64,000 nt of DNA from Paracoccus binzhouensis (lineage in GTDB: Bacteria > Pseudomonadota > Alphaproteobacteria > Rhodobacterales > Rhodobacteraceae): the NCBI RefSeq assembly GCF_016446475.1, contig NZ_JAEHFP010000006.1, forward strand, positions 16,204-80,203. Reading direction: 5' to 3'. Positions 32,078 to 40,017 of the stretch are shown here, one piece after another. The position numbers and the translations under genes were made by a program. The notes beneath the pieces were generated by a model. That model was given only the letters and a program-made list of their open reading frames with translations. It searched no databases and was not told where the DNA came from. Within the stretch, counting starts at the first letter, position 1. Every line of letters starts with the position of its first letter.

Positions 32078-32152
32078 TCCGGCGTAGCTCAGCGGTAGAG
32101 CAGTTGACTGTTAATCAATTGGTCGTAGGTTCGATCCCTACCGCCGGAGCCA
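32078..32152 (+). tRNA. tRNA-Asn (anticodon GTT)
   Basis: The acceptor arms TCCGGCG and CGCCGGA pair perfectly, the D arm GCTCAGCGGTAGAGC, the anticodon loop CTGTTAA with GTT, and the T arm GTAGG-TTCGATC-CCTAC are all intact, and the 3-prime CCA is encoded. The 3-prime end borders decayed phage DNA, a usual arrangement for an integration site. Confidence 0.95.
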
Positions 32153-32282
32153 AAAATCCCTGAAAACCAGAGATTTGTGAGCAAGCCCTCACGGGCTTTC
32201 CTCGTTCATGCAGTCTGGGAAACACCAGGGGAACAGGGGATGCCTTGTCGTTCCCCATTCCGTGATCCGGCCGGCACCAACG

Positions 32283-32310
32283 AAAACGCCCCGACCTTGC
32301 GACCGGGGCG
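32283..32310 (-). terminator. Hairpin terminator of the prophage remnant
   Basis: CGCCCC pairs with GGGGCG (stem extended by GGTCGC/GACC-type pairs) and is followed on the minus strand by a short T run. It lies 43 bases after the stop of the DUF2190 remnant, as expected for a former phage head operon. Confidence 0.5.
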
Positions 32311-32352
32311 CTGCTCATGTGGCAAGTTACTTGCCCATCAGCGGGCCACGGT

Positions 32353-32674
32353 TCACCCGATCCTGACGCGCACCGTCGCGGCCGAGGCCAGCGCCGCAGC
32401 GACGGCGATGCCCAGCGGCCTGTTGTCGGTGATGGTGGTGGCCACGACACCCGCCGTGGCGTCCCAGAACACCGCTGCGCCCAGACTGACGGCCAGCGCG
32501 GCCTCCTTGGGCAGCTCAAAAAACGCCCGTCACCCGCAGGTTCAGGTTTTCGCCGATGGCGGCATCACCGGCCGCCACGCCGACAAGCGTACCGATCACC
32601 ACAACCTCGCCGGACTGAACGGCAGACGGCGAAGGCACCGGGATGACGTCGCCATAGCTGCTGAAGTTTCTCAT
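32353..32674 (-). pseudogene. DUF2190 phage head protein, frameshifted
   Basis: From ATG 32674 the frame reads MRNFSSYGDVIPVPSP and then VVIGTLVGVAAGDAAIGENL, the pattern of the small DUF2190 proteins found beside phage capsid genes. It hits a stop just after a run of six T bases near 32517-32522. Removing one T restores a frame that continues with ELPKEAALAVSLGAAVFWD and ends normally at 32353, with the family-typical YWD/FWD and final RVRIG. A single-base insertion therefore broke an otherwise full-length gene of about 106 codons. Confidence 0.75.
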
Positions 32675-33082
32675 ACTTTCACTGCCCTTTCGTGCAAATC
32701 GGGTGATGCGACCGCCCCGGCGCAGGGCAGCCACCAGCGGCTGCCTGCCCGCCCAGGCGTTCACATCGTCCACGGTCGTCGCGTAGATCGCCGCCAGCAG
32801 CTTTTTGGCGATGGTTTCGAGCTCCGGCCCGGCAACCGGATACATCGGCATGGCAGAGACGATGGTCCGGCCGTCCAGACCCGTCACCGTGCACAGATGC
32901 TTGCGCGCGGCATCCAGCGAACCCGCGATGCCCGGCCCCGTCGCAGCGGTATTGCCGCGGCTGGCATGAAACACGGGGTGCGGTTCTGGTCCATGTCCGA
33001 ACGATCGCGGTGCAGACATACTGACCGATAACATCCAGTTCTCCGAGCAACCTCGGAACCGCCACACCATCCATTCCCGGCC
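32675..33082 (-). other. Decayed phage-like sequence upstream of the DUF2190 remnant
   Basis: Minus-strand frames here contain stretches that look protein-like but shift frame, including AGPELETIAKKLLAAIYATT and, further upstream, HRPGMDGVAVPRLLGELD. The second resembles the RPGQ-x-RGVPRL segment of lambda-type portal proteins, which are often encoded near DUF2190 genes, but the match is short. I can support only a general reading as remnant prophage head-gene DNA. Confidence 0.3.
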
Positions 33083-33451
33083 GATGCGCTTCGACATGAC
33101 CTGTGATGCCAACGGGATCGAGCACCGGCTCACAAAGCCCGACACCCCCGGAATGGTCAGGTCGAACGGATGAACCGCGCCATCAAGGAGGATGAGGCGA
33201 ACACGGCCGATCCACTGGATCGGCCCACCGAATGGCAGGCGCTTCCATGACGATGACCACGGGCAGCGGCGCCGACACCTCGCCCACGATTCTCGAACCG
33301 GTGGCGACCACTGGCTCGATCATCGCTCGCATGCAGGATGAAGACACGCAGCAGTCTCACGCCCGACGAATGCGCCTGCAAGATCTGGACTACAGAGCCA
33401 GACAGATCCAACCTCGATCCGATCCGTCAGATGCCGGGACTGAGCAACTAG
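33083..33451 (+). pseudogene. IS481-type transposase, C-terminal remnant
   Basis: Plus-strand pieces match the end of IS481-family transposases in order: CDANGIEHRLTKP, then after a shift RMNRAIKE (normally VERMNRTIKE), then near the end a frame reading CKIWTTEPDRSNLDPI and RQMPGLSN before the TAG at 33449-33451. The middle, where the catalytic-core end should be, is replaced by unrelated sequence. The element is dead. Its last bases overlap the end of the convergent MarR gene. Confidence 0.65.
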
Positions 33452-33927
33452 GCGGGACGCAGAAACGACGCGTCTTCCCCGGCTGCGGGACGGGGGGTGG
33501 TGGAGGCGGCAATGGCCTGGTCCAACGCGGCGATCCCTCGCTCCAATGCGGCGCGATCACATGCCGGCATCGCCTGCAATATCTCGTTCGCGCGTGCCTC
33601 GACCGCGCCGAAGGCGCAGCGGAACAGGTCGCGACCCGCCTCGGTGATGGCATAGTTGCGCAGCCGCCGGTCCGAGCCGAGAATGGTGCGGGTGATCAGC
33701 CCCTTGCCCTCGAGCCGCGAGGCGGCGCGGCTGACCTGCACCTTGTCCAGAGAAGTGCGCTGCGACAGCCGCAGCGAATCCAGCGAGCCGGCATCCTCCA
33801 GCAGAAACAGCAGCCGCCATTCCTCGCGCGTAAGGCCATGCTGCCGGCCATAGACCGCCACAAGCTGGCGCGAGAAGGCTTCGGCCACCACCGCCAACCG
33901 ATAGGGAAAGAAACTCTCGATACGCAT
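33448..33927 (-). CDS. MarR family transcriptional regulator
   Basis: A 159-residue winged-helix regulator: dimerisation helices at both ends and a DNA-binding core (LTREEWRLLFLLEDAG, then SLRLSQRTSLDKVQVSRAASRLEGKGLI, wing DRRLRNYAITEAGRDL). MarR proteins usually release DNA when they bind phenolic or aromatic ligands. It lies last on the same strand as the catabolic operon upstream, 55 bases after the NTF2-like gene. ATG 33927 is preceded by a GTG codon that may also be used. Its stop overlaps the dead IS481 fragment. Confidence 0.82.
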   Translation of the reverse strand: MRIESFFPYRLAVVAEAFSRQLVAVYGRQHGLTREEWRLLFLLEDAGSLDSLRLSQRTSLDKVQVSRAASRLEGKGLITRTILGSDRRLRNYAITEAGRDLFRCAFGAVEARANEILQAMPACDRAALERGIAALDQAIAASTTPRPAAGEDASFLRPA

Positions 33928-33982
33928 CACATAGCCCGCAAACCTGTTTCAATTGAAAGTGTTGGTCGATTTTCCGCGCGTT

Positions 33983-34345
33983 TCAATCTTCCGAGATCGA
34001 AACCGGCCGGCCAGAGCCCATGGGGGGCACATCTGTTGCAACACCGCCATGCCGGCGCGGATCATCCAGGATGTCGGTCATCTGGTGCGGGCACGGCCCG
34101 CGCAGGTTCCGCACCGGGGATGCGGCCAGTTCCGCCAGTTCCACCCGACCCCGCCTTTCGCCGGCGGCAATGCCCGAGCCGCCAAGCGCCGCGGGCGCGA
34201 CGTTGCGGCGAATCCAGCGGCCGTCCGGGGTGAAAAGCCCCGCCCACGCCACCGCCTCGCCCGCATCCAGCAGATGCACATGACGGCCGAGCAGAAAGCG
34301 GATCTCGCGCTCGGCTTCCGGATCGATCATCCGCGCGAACGTCAT
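33983..34345 (-). CDS. NTF2/SnoaL-like small protein
   Basis: A 120-residue protein with the cone-shaped NTF2-like fold pattern: an N-terminal helix pair (EAEREIRFLLGRHVHLLDAGEAVAWAGLF) followed by TPDGRW, a strand signature of SnoaL-like domains. Members are enzymes (isomerases, cyclases, dehydratases) or partners of ring oxygenases. It starts at ATG overlapping the stop of the FAD dehydrogenase gene as ATGA, so it is probably made in step with that enzyme. The C-terminal part is short for the family, and its last residues are polar. Its reaction cannot be told. Confidence 0.7.
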   Translation of the reverse strand: MTFARMIDPEAEREIRFLLGRHVHLLDAGEAVAWAGLFTPDGRWIRRNVAPAALGGSGIAAGERRGRVELAELAASPVRNLRGPCPHQMTDILDDPRRHGGVATDVPPMGSGRPVSISED

Positions 34346-36051
34346 GCGGCGGCCGCTTGTCCGACGATATATCCGAAGGTCAGCGCCGGACCCAGGGTGA
34401 TGCCCGGCCCGGGATAGGCGCCGGACATGATCGAATTGATGTCGTTGCCGCAGGCATAGAGGCCGGGTATCGCCCTGCCCTGCTTGTCCTTGACCTCGCC
34501 TTTCGCCGTGATGTCCAGCCCCATCGAGGTGCCGATGTCGCCCGGATAGATCTCGACGGCGTAGAACGGTGCCTCCAGCGGGCGCAGGCAGGGGTTCGGC
34601 CAGTTCTCGGCATCACCCAGGTAGCGCTGATAGCTGGTCGATCCCTTGCCGAAGGCCGGATCCTCGCCACGGGCCGCCGCCTCGTTGAACACGGCAATCG
34701 TTTGCCGGAAGGTCGCGGCGGCGATGCCGCATTGCCGAGCCAGCCCCTCCGGCGTCGCATCGCGCTTCAGATAGCCGCTGGCGACATGCCGGCCGATCCG
34801 CGCCGGAAAGGCATGTGCGGCACCCAGCCCATAGCGCCGCACCGCCCGGTGATCGGCGACCAGCCAGGCGGATCTTTGCCCCTCGGCCAGCAGCTTGGCG
34901 ATCAACCCCTGCACGAAATCGTGATAGCTGGAGGCCTCGTTCACGAAGCGCCGGCCGTCATGGCCGACGGCGATCACGCCGGGCTTGGCACGGTCCAGGA
35001 AAAGATGCGGGAAGGGCCGCACTGATCCGTCGGCATTGCGCAACAGCGAAACCGGCGTCCAGAAACCGGCATTGGGGTTGGTGTCGACGAAACCCGCGCC
35101 GATGGCCTCGGCCGCGGCGATCCCGCCGCCGGTGCCCGAGACCGGCGACATCGAATAATGCGGCAGACCGCGCCTGACATGGTCGAAGCTTTGCGCCCGG
35201 CGCGCGGCATCATGCGGATAACCGCCGGCCGCCAGAACGACGCCGCGGCGCGTCGCGACCCGGCATACGCCCTTGGGTCCCTTGACCTCGGCTCCGCTTA
35301 CCCGCCCGGTTTCGTCCCTGAGCAGCCGGATCAGCTCGTGCCCGGTGCAAAGCGGGATGCTCAGCTTGAACACCGTCTCGGCCAGGCGCCCCGAGACCGC
35401 CGCGCCCATCACCAGCCGGGTGTTCCGCCCCCAGATCAGCCGGTCGCGGAAATAGCGCAGCACCGTCCTGGCCGCATGGGCCGCCGATTTCGCCGAGCGG
35501 GTCATGCGCAGGAAATGGAAGATGTCCGGCCGGCCCAGCGGCATCCCGCCCAGAATGGTGAAATCGGCGATGGGCGGGCGCATGCGATAAAGGTTCTCCC
35601 CCAGCCGGCGGCCGTCATAATCGAGCGCGTCCAGCGCCCGACCGCCTTCGGTCGCGCCCGGCGCATCCGAATGATAGTCGGGCGACAGCACGCGATGCGC
35701 CATCTTCAGCGCCGTCCTGTCGTGGAAAAAGCCGATAGCCTCGGGGCCCTTGTCGAGGAAGGCGTCCACCAGTTCGGCATTGAAACGATTGCCCGCCTCG
35801 GCCTGGATATAGCTGCGCGCCGCCTCGCGGCTGTCGGCCATGTCGGCCGCCGCGGCGATCGGATTGCACGGCACCCAGATCGCGCCGCCAGAAATGGCGG
35901 TGGAGCCGCCGAAGAACGCGGATTTCTCGATGATGACCGGATGAAGCCCATGGTGGTGGGCCGAGATCGCCGCCGCCATGCCCGCGGCGCCCGAGCCCAC
36001 GACCAGAAGGTCGCAAGCCTCGGGCAGGTCCGGCAGATCAGGATTCGGCAT
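34342..36051 (-). CDS. FAD-dependent dehydrogenase, 3-ketosteroid-delta1-dehydrogenase-like
   Basis: A 569-residue flavoprotein of the fumarate reductase/KstD family. The FAD-binding GSGAAG is at residues 19-24, followed by the family stretch EKSAFFGGSTAISGGAIW. The C-terminal pattern PFYAVEIYPGDIGTSMG, then GLYACGNDINSIM and YPGPGITLGPALTFGY, is that of KstD-type enzymes, which desaturate a ring next to a ketone; GTSMG stands where KstDs usually have GTKGG. The substrate is probably a cyclic oxo compound, steroid or alicyclic. It overlaps the upstream SDR gene by 14 bases. Confidence 0.82.
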   Translation of the reverse strand: MPNPDLPDLPEACDLLVVGSGAAGMAAAISAHHHGLHPVIIEKSAFFGGSTAISGGAIWVPCNPIAAAADMADSREAARSYIQAEAGNRFNAELVDAFLDKGPEAIGFFHDRTALKMAHRVLSPDYHSDAPGATEGGRALDALDYDGRRLGENLYRMRPPIADFTILGGMPLGRPDIFHFLRMTRSAKSAAHAARTVLRYFRDRLIWGRNTRLVMGAAVSGRLAETVFKLSIPLCTGHELIRLLRDETGRVSGAEVKGPKGVCRVATRRGVVLAAGGYPHDAARRAQSFDHVRRGLPHYSMSPVSGTGGGIAAAEAIGAGFVDTNPNAGFWTPVSLLRNADGSVRPFPHLFLDRAKPGVIAVGHDGRRFVNEASSYHDFVQGLIAKLLAEGQRSAWLVADHRAVRRYGLGAAHAFPARIGRHVASGYLKRDATPEGLARQCGIAAATFRQTIAVFNEAAARGEDPAFGKGSTSYQRYLGDAENWPNPCLRPLEAPFYAVEIYPGDIGTSMGLDITAKGEVKDKQGRAIPGLYACGNDINSIMSGAYPGPGITLGPALTFGYIVGQAAAA

Positions 36052-36823
36052 GAATGGCCTCCTGGCGCGGAAACCGGCCGATGGCCCAGCCGCCGTCCAC
36101 AGTCAGCACCTGGCCGGTGATGAACGACGCCTCGTCCGAGGCGAGGAAGCGGACGGCGCGGGCCACGTCCTCGGGCGTGCCGACGCGGCGCAGCGGGCAG
36201 CCGTCGATCATCTGGTGCCGCCGCCATGGCTCGCTGCGGATGCGGTCGGCGGTCAGCGGCGTCTCGATCAGGCCGGGCGCGACGGCATTCACCCGGATGC
36301 CGTTCGGGCCGAAATCGGTGGCCATCTGCCGTGTCAGCCCGATCACCGCCGCCTTCGACGCGGAATAGCCGCAGGAGTTCTGGGCGCCGATCAGCCCGAA
36401 GATCGAGGCGGTGTTGACGATGGCGCCGCCCCCCGTGCCCATCATCCGCTGCACCGCCCAGCGGGACAGGCGGAAAAGGCCAAGCACGTTGATGTCGAAA
36501 TAGCGGGTGAAGTCCTCGTCCGCGGTATGCAGCGCATGGGCGCCGCGCGCGATGCCGGCATTGTTGACCAGGATATCCAGCCGCAGCCCGGCGCCGTCCA
36601 GCACCGCGCCGATCCGCTCCGGCAGGGCCGGGTCGGTGACGTCGCCCCGGACGGCCGTCACCTGCGGGCGGGCTGCCAGCGTCTCGATGCCCGCCGGTTC
36701 GCGATCCACGACCAGGACATGGGCGCCGGCCGCGAGCAGCGCCTCGGCGATCGCAAGGCCGATCCCCTGCCCCGCGCCAGTGACGATGGCCGTGCGCCCG
36801 GCCAGGTTGGTTGGTTCCAGCAT
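36038..36823 (-). CDS. SDR family oxidoreductase
   Basis: A 261-residue classical short-chain dehydrogenase: NAD(P)-binding TGAGQGIG (15-22), NNAG (87-90), catalytic Ser near 140 and Tyr153-x-x-x-Lys157. The acidic Asp at the end of the second strand (VVDRE) suggests NAD preference. In this operon it probably oxidises a ring alcohol to the ketone that the FAD dehydrogenase then desaturates, which is inference. It is encoded 15 bases after the next SDR gene on the same strand. Confidence 0.88.
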   Translation of the reverse strand: MLEPTNLAGRTAIVTGAGQGIGLAIAEALLAAGAHVLVVDREPAGIETLAARPQVTAVRGDVTDPALPERIGAVLDGAGLRLDILVNNAGIARGAHALHTADEDFTRYFDINVLGLFRLSRWAVQRMMGTGGGAIVNTASIFGLIGAQNSCGYSASKAAVIGLTRQMATDFGPNGIRVNAVAPGLIETPLTADRIRSEPWRRHQMIDGCPLRRVGTPEDVARAVRFLASDEASFITGQVLTVDGGWAIGRFPRQEAIHAES

Positions 36824-36838
36824 GTCCTCCTCCCCGTC

Positions 36839-37576
36839 TCAGAACGCTGCCGTGCCGCCGACCGAGCGGCCGCCATCCACGATCAGCACCTGCCCGGTGA
36901 CATATTCCGCCCGCGGATCGACGAAGAAGGCGACCGCATGGGCGATATGTTCGGGCGCGCCCAGCCTGCCCGTGGGCTGCTGGATGCGCAGCCCCTCCAA
37001 CCCCTCGGACCGTTCCAGCAGCATGTCGGTGGCGATCACGCCCGGCGCCACCGCGTTCACGGTGATCTGCCGCCCGGCAAGTTCCAGCGCCAATGCCTTG
37101 GTAAAGCCGGCAACCGCCGCCTTTGAGGCGACGTAATGCGCATAGTTCCGCGCCCCGAAGGCCGCGCGCGACGCGAGGTTCACGATCCGCCCGCCTTCGG
37201 GCAGCACGCGCGCCGCCTGCTGGCAGAGGGTGAACATGGCGACCAGATTGACCTCGTACATCCGGCGAAAGTCATCGGCGGTCAGCGCGTCGAACGCACA
37301 GGTGTTGAAGATGCCGGCATTGTTGACCAGCACGCGCAGGTTGTTGGCGCCGTCGATCAGCGCCTGGGTCGCCGCCGGGTCGGTGATGTCCAGCACGGCG
37401 GCGCGGGCGCTACGGCCCTTGGCGACAAGCTGGCGCACGGTTTCATGCGCGCCGTCGGCGGCGCGGTCGGCCACGATGACGGCGTGGCCCTCGTCGGCCA
37501 GGCGATGCGCGATGGCCCGGCCTATGCCCGAGCCTGCGCCCGTCACGATTGCGGTGGGAAGCGATTGAGAAGTCAT
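36839..37576 (-). CDS. SDR family oxidoreductase
   Basis: A 245-residue classical SDR with TGAGSGIG (12-19), NNAG, Ser in LASRAA and Tyr148-x-x-x-Lys152; an Asp after strand two (VADRA) again suggests NAD use. It is clearly a different gene from its downstream neighbour, not a recent copy. It sits between the TRAP binding-protein genes and the SDR/FAD dehydrogenase pair, as part of the same minus-strand operon. Confidence 0.87.
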   Translation of the reverse strand: MTSQSLPTAIVTGAGSGIGRAIAHRLADEGHAVIVADRAADGAHETVRQLVAKGRSARAAVLDITDPAATQALIDGANNLRVLVNNAGIFNTCAFDALTADDFRRMYEVNLVAMFTLCQQAARVLPEGGRIVNLASRAAFGARNYAHYVASKAAVAGFTKALALELAGRQITVNAVAPGVIATDMLLERSEGLEGLRIQQPTGRLGAPEHIAHAVAFFVDPRAEYVTGQVLIVDGGRSVGGTAAF

Positions 37577-37636
37577 GGGATCACCAGTCGGTCTGGCAGT
37601 TGACGGAAAGCTTGCGCGGAAACAGGCGGCGGGGCG

Positions 37637-38755
37637 TCAGTTCACGCCGAAGGTGGCCTCGTCCACCCTGGAATAGATCTGCTCGTTCACCAGCCACGCG
37701 ATGGCCTCGGCATCGTTGCGATCAACCCCTTCCAGGAGCTTCGTCCACTTGCGGGTCAGCGCCAGGTATTCCTCGATGATCGGCGTGGGATCGTCGATGC
37801 CGCGCTGCTCCATGGTGCGCTTGGCCAGCCCTGCCAGCATCCCGTCCTGGAACTCCTTCAGCTTCGCCTCCATTCCGGGCGCGGGGTCCGAGATGACGAC
37901 CCCGCGTTCGGCCGCCCCCTTCAGCGCCGAATCCACCCCTTGCCGATAGGCCACCTGGGACCGGGCCAGCGCCAGCCCCGCCAGGTCCAGGATGGCCCGG
38001 CGATCCTGGGGCGAAAGGCCGGACCAGAAGTCCCGGTTCAGCACATAGCTCGCCCCGAGCGAGGCCCCCTGCGGCAGGCGGTTCACATGCTTGACGATCT
38101 CCTGGAACTTGTAGCCGAATTCCAGGTTGGTGGGGTCGGACAGCGTGCAGTCCAGCGACCCGCGCTCGAGCCCGGTATAGACATCGGTCATCGGCACCGC
38201 GACCGGCGTGGCGCCCAGGAAGGCGATCCATTCGTTTTGCGCCGTGCCGGCGGTGCGGATCTTCAGCCCCTGGACCGAGGCCGGGTCCGAAATCTCCTTC
38301 ATGCAGAAGAAGTTGTAGATCGGCGTGGAATAGCCGCCCAGGAAGACGGCGTCATGCCTGCCGTATTCGGCGATCATCTCGGGATTGAGCATGCCGATCT
38401 CGGTCAGGGCGAAGGCTGCGGCATAATCGTCCACCGCCAGGAAGGCCAGGTCGTTGATCAGCCCCGACAGCGGCAACTCGGAGGGCGTGTAAGAGGCAGC
38501 GACGATGCCCAGCTGCGCCACGCCGTCGCCGATGGCTTGCAGCGTGGTGGGTGCCGGGACCAGCGAGCCCGAGGAATAGACCTCGAATTCGACGCGGTTG
38601 TCCGTGGCGGCCGCGATCTCCTTGACGAAAGGCTCATAGGCCACGGCGTTCAGGATATGCGAAGGCGCCATCCAGTTCGTGGCCTGATAACTGTCGGCCA
38701 GGGCGGCCGCCCCGAGAAGCGGCATCGCGGCCGCGGTTGCAAGCAGTCGTTTCAT
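37637..38755 (-). CDS. TRAP transporter substrate-binding protein DctP, copy 2 of a tandem pair
   Basis: A 372-residue periplasmic binding protein with a signal peptide (MKRLLATAAAMPLLGAAALA) and the DctP fold. The IRTAGTAQNEW segment holds the conserved Arg that clamps the carboxylate of the ligand. It has the same length as its upstream neighbour and aligns with it end to end, by eye about half identical. ATG 38755 was chosen because it begins the signal peptide. It probably delivers an organic acid to the DctQM permease of this operon. Confidence 0.88.
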   Translation of the reverse strand: MKRLLATAAAMPLLGAAALADSYQATNWMAPSHILNAVAYEPFVKEIAAATDNRVEFEVYSSGSLVPAPTTLQAIGDGVAQLGIVAASYTPSELPLSGLINDLAFLAVDDYAAAFALTEIGMLNPEMIAEYGRHDAVFLGGYSTPIYNFFCMKEISDPASVQGLKIRTAGTAQNEWIAFLGATPVAVPMTDVYTGLERGSLDCTLSDPTNLEFGYKFQEIVKHVNRLPQGASLGASYVLNRDFWSGLSPQDRRAILDLAGLALARSQVAYRQGVDSALKGAAERGVVISDPAPGMEAKLKEFQDGMLAGLAKRTMEQRGIDDPTPIIEEYLALTRKWTKLLEGVDRNDAEAIAWLVNEQIYSRVDEATFGVN

Positions 38756-38834
38756 TCTGTTTCTCCCTTGGCGGCTGTTGTGCCATTCCCGTCCGAAGGC
38801 CCCGGTCCGCCGCTGACGGGCCGGGGTCGCAGTC

Positions 38835-39953
38835 TCACTCGACGCCAAAGGTGTTTTCGTCGATCCCGTCGTACAGGTTCGCCTTGAGGATCGCGGCGAC
38901 CGCATCGGCATCGGTCCGGTCCACCTCGGCGACAAGCTTGCGCCACTTCTCCTCAAGCGCGACGAACTCGGCCAGCACATCGGTCGGATCCTCGATCCCC
39001 CGTTCCGCGACGGCCTTGGCCGGCAGGTCCTTGACCACCTGCGCCTGGAAGGCGGCAAGCCTGTCTCGCAATTCCTGCGTGGGCTCGGTGATCTTCAGCC
39101 CGCGCTCTGCCGATCCGGCCAGCGCCGCCTCGACGCCGACATGATAGGCAACCTGCGAGCGGGCCAGGCCAAGCGCGACATTGTCCAGCAGGATGCGCCG
39201 CTGCGCCGGTTCCAGCCCGGCCCAGAAGTCCTTGTTGAAGACATAGGTCGCGCCCAGGACCACGCCCTGCGGCAGGGTGTTCACGGTCCTGGCGACCTCC
39301 CAGAACTTGTTGCCCTTGTCGAGGTTGGTGGCGTCCGAAAGCGTGCAGTCGATCGAGCCGCGCTCGAGCCCGGAATAGACATCGGCGATGGGGACTGAAA
39401 CCGGCACCCCGCCCAGGGACTGGATCCATTCCGTCTGCGCCGTGCCCGCCACCCGGACCTTCTTGCCCGCCACATCCCCGGGCGAGACGATCTCGCTCAT
39501 GCAGATGAAGTTGTAGAAGGGCGTCGAATAGCCGCCCAGAAAAATCCCGCCATTGCTTTCCCACTCGGCGCGGATCTTCTCGTTGGTCAGGCCCAGCTCG
39601 GTCCAGGCGAAGGCCGCGGCCAGGTCGTCCCTGGCGGCGAAGGCCAGGTCGTTCACCGTATTGTTCAACGGCAGTTCCGAGGGCGTATAGGGCGGATAGA
39701 CGATGCCCAGCTGCGCCACGCCGTCGGCGATGCCCTGCATCGTGGTCGGCGCGGGCACCAGCGCGCCCGAGGAATAGATCTCGAACTCCATCGCCCCGTC
39801 CGTCGCCTCGGCCACGTCCTTGGCGAATTGCTGATAGGGAAACTCGTTCAGGATATGCGCGGGCGCCATCCAGTTGGTCGCCTGCCAGGTCTCGGCCGAG
39901 GCCGAAGCGGCCAGGACGGGCAGCAGGCCGATGCCCAGAAGCAGTCTTTTCAT
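38835..39953 (-). CDS. TRAP transporter substrate-binding protein DctP, copy 1 of a tandem pair
   Basis: A 372-residue binding protein with a signal peptide (MKRLLLGIGLLPVLAASASA) and DctP features including VRVAGTAQTEW with the ligand-binding Arg and LERGSIDCTLSD. It lies 64 bases after dctM and 79 bases before its paralogue. Two binding proteins for one permease widen or split the substrate range. Both start mature sequence with a near-identical WQATNWM/YQATNWM. Confidence 0.88.
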   Translation of the reverse strand: MKRLLLGIGLLPVLAASASAETWQATNWMAPAHILNEFPYQQFAKDVAEATDGAMEFEIYSSGALVPAPTTMQGIADGVAQLGIVYPPYTPSELPLNNTVNDLAFAARDDLAAAFAWTELGLTNEKIRAEWESNGGIFLGGYSTPFYNFICMSEIVSPGDVAGKKVRVAGTAQTEWIQSLGGVPVSVPIADVYSGLERGSIDCTLSDATNLDKGNKFWEVARTVNTLPQGVVLGATYVFNKDFWAGLEPAQRRILLDNVALGLARSQVAYHVGVEAALAGSAERGLKITEPTQELRDRLAAFQAQVVKDLPAKAVAERGIEDPTDVLAEFVALEEKWRKLVAEVDRTDADAVAAILKANLYDGIDENTFGVE

Positions 39954-40017
39954 GATTCTCTCTCCCCAGGGTTGGACATGCCGGGCCGCGCTCCCATCGC
40001 GGCACGGCGAAAGGCGG

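Noticed and set aside
32115..32519. Minus-strand frame ending in APAVGIEPTTN
   Set aside because: This tail is the translated antisense of the tRNA-Asn gene, a well-known false protein; the rest is antisense to and out of frame with the DUF2190 remnant.
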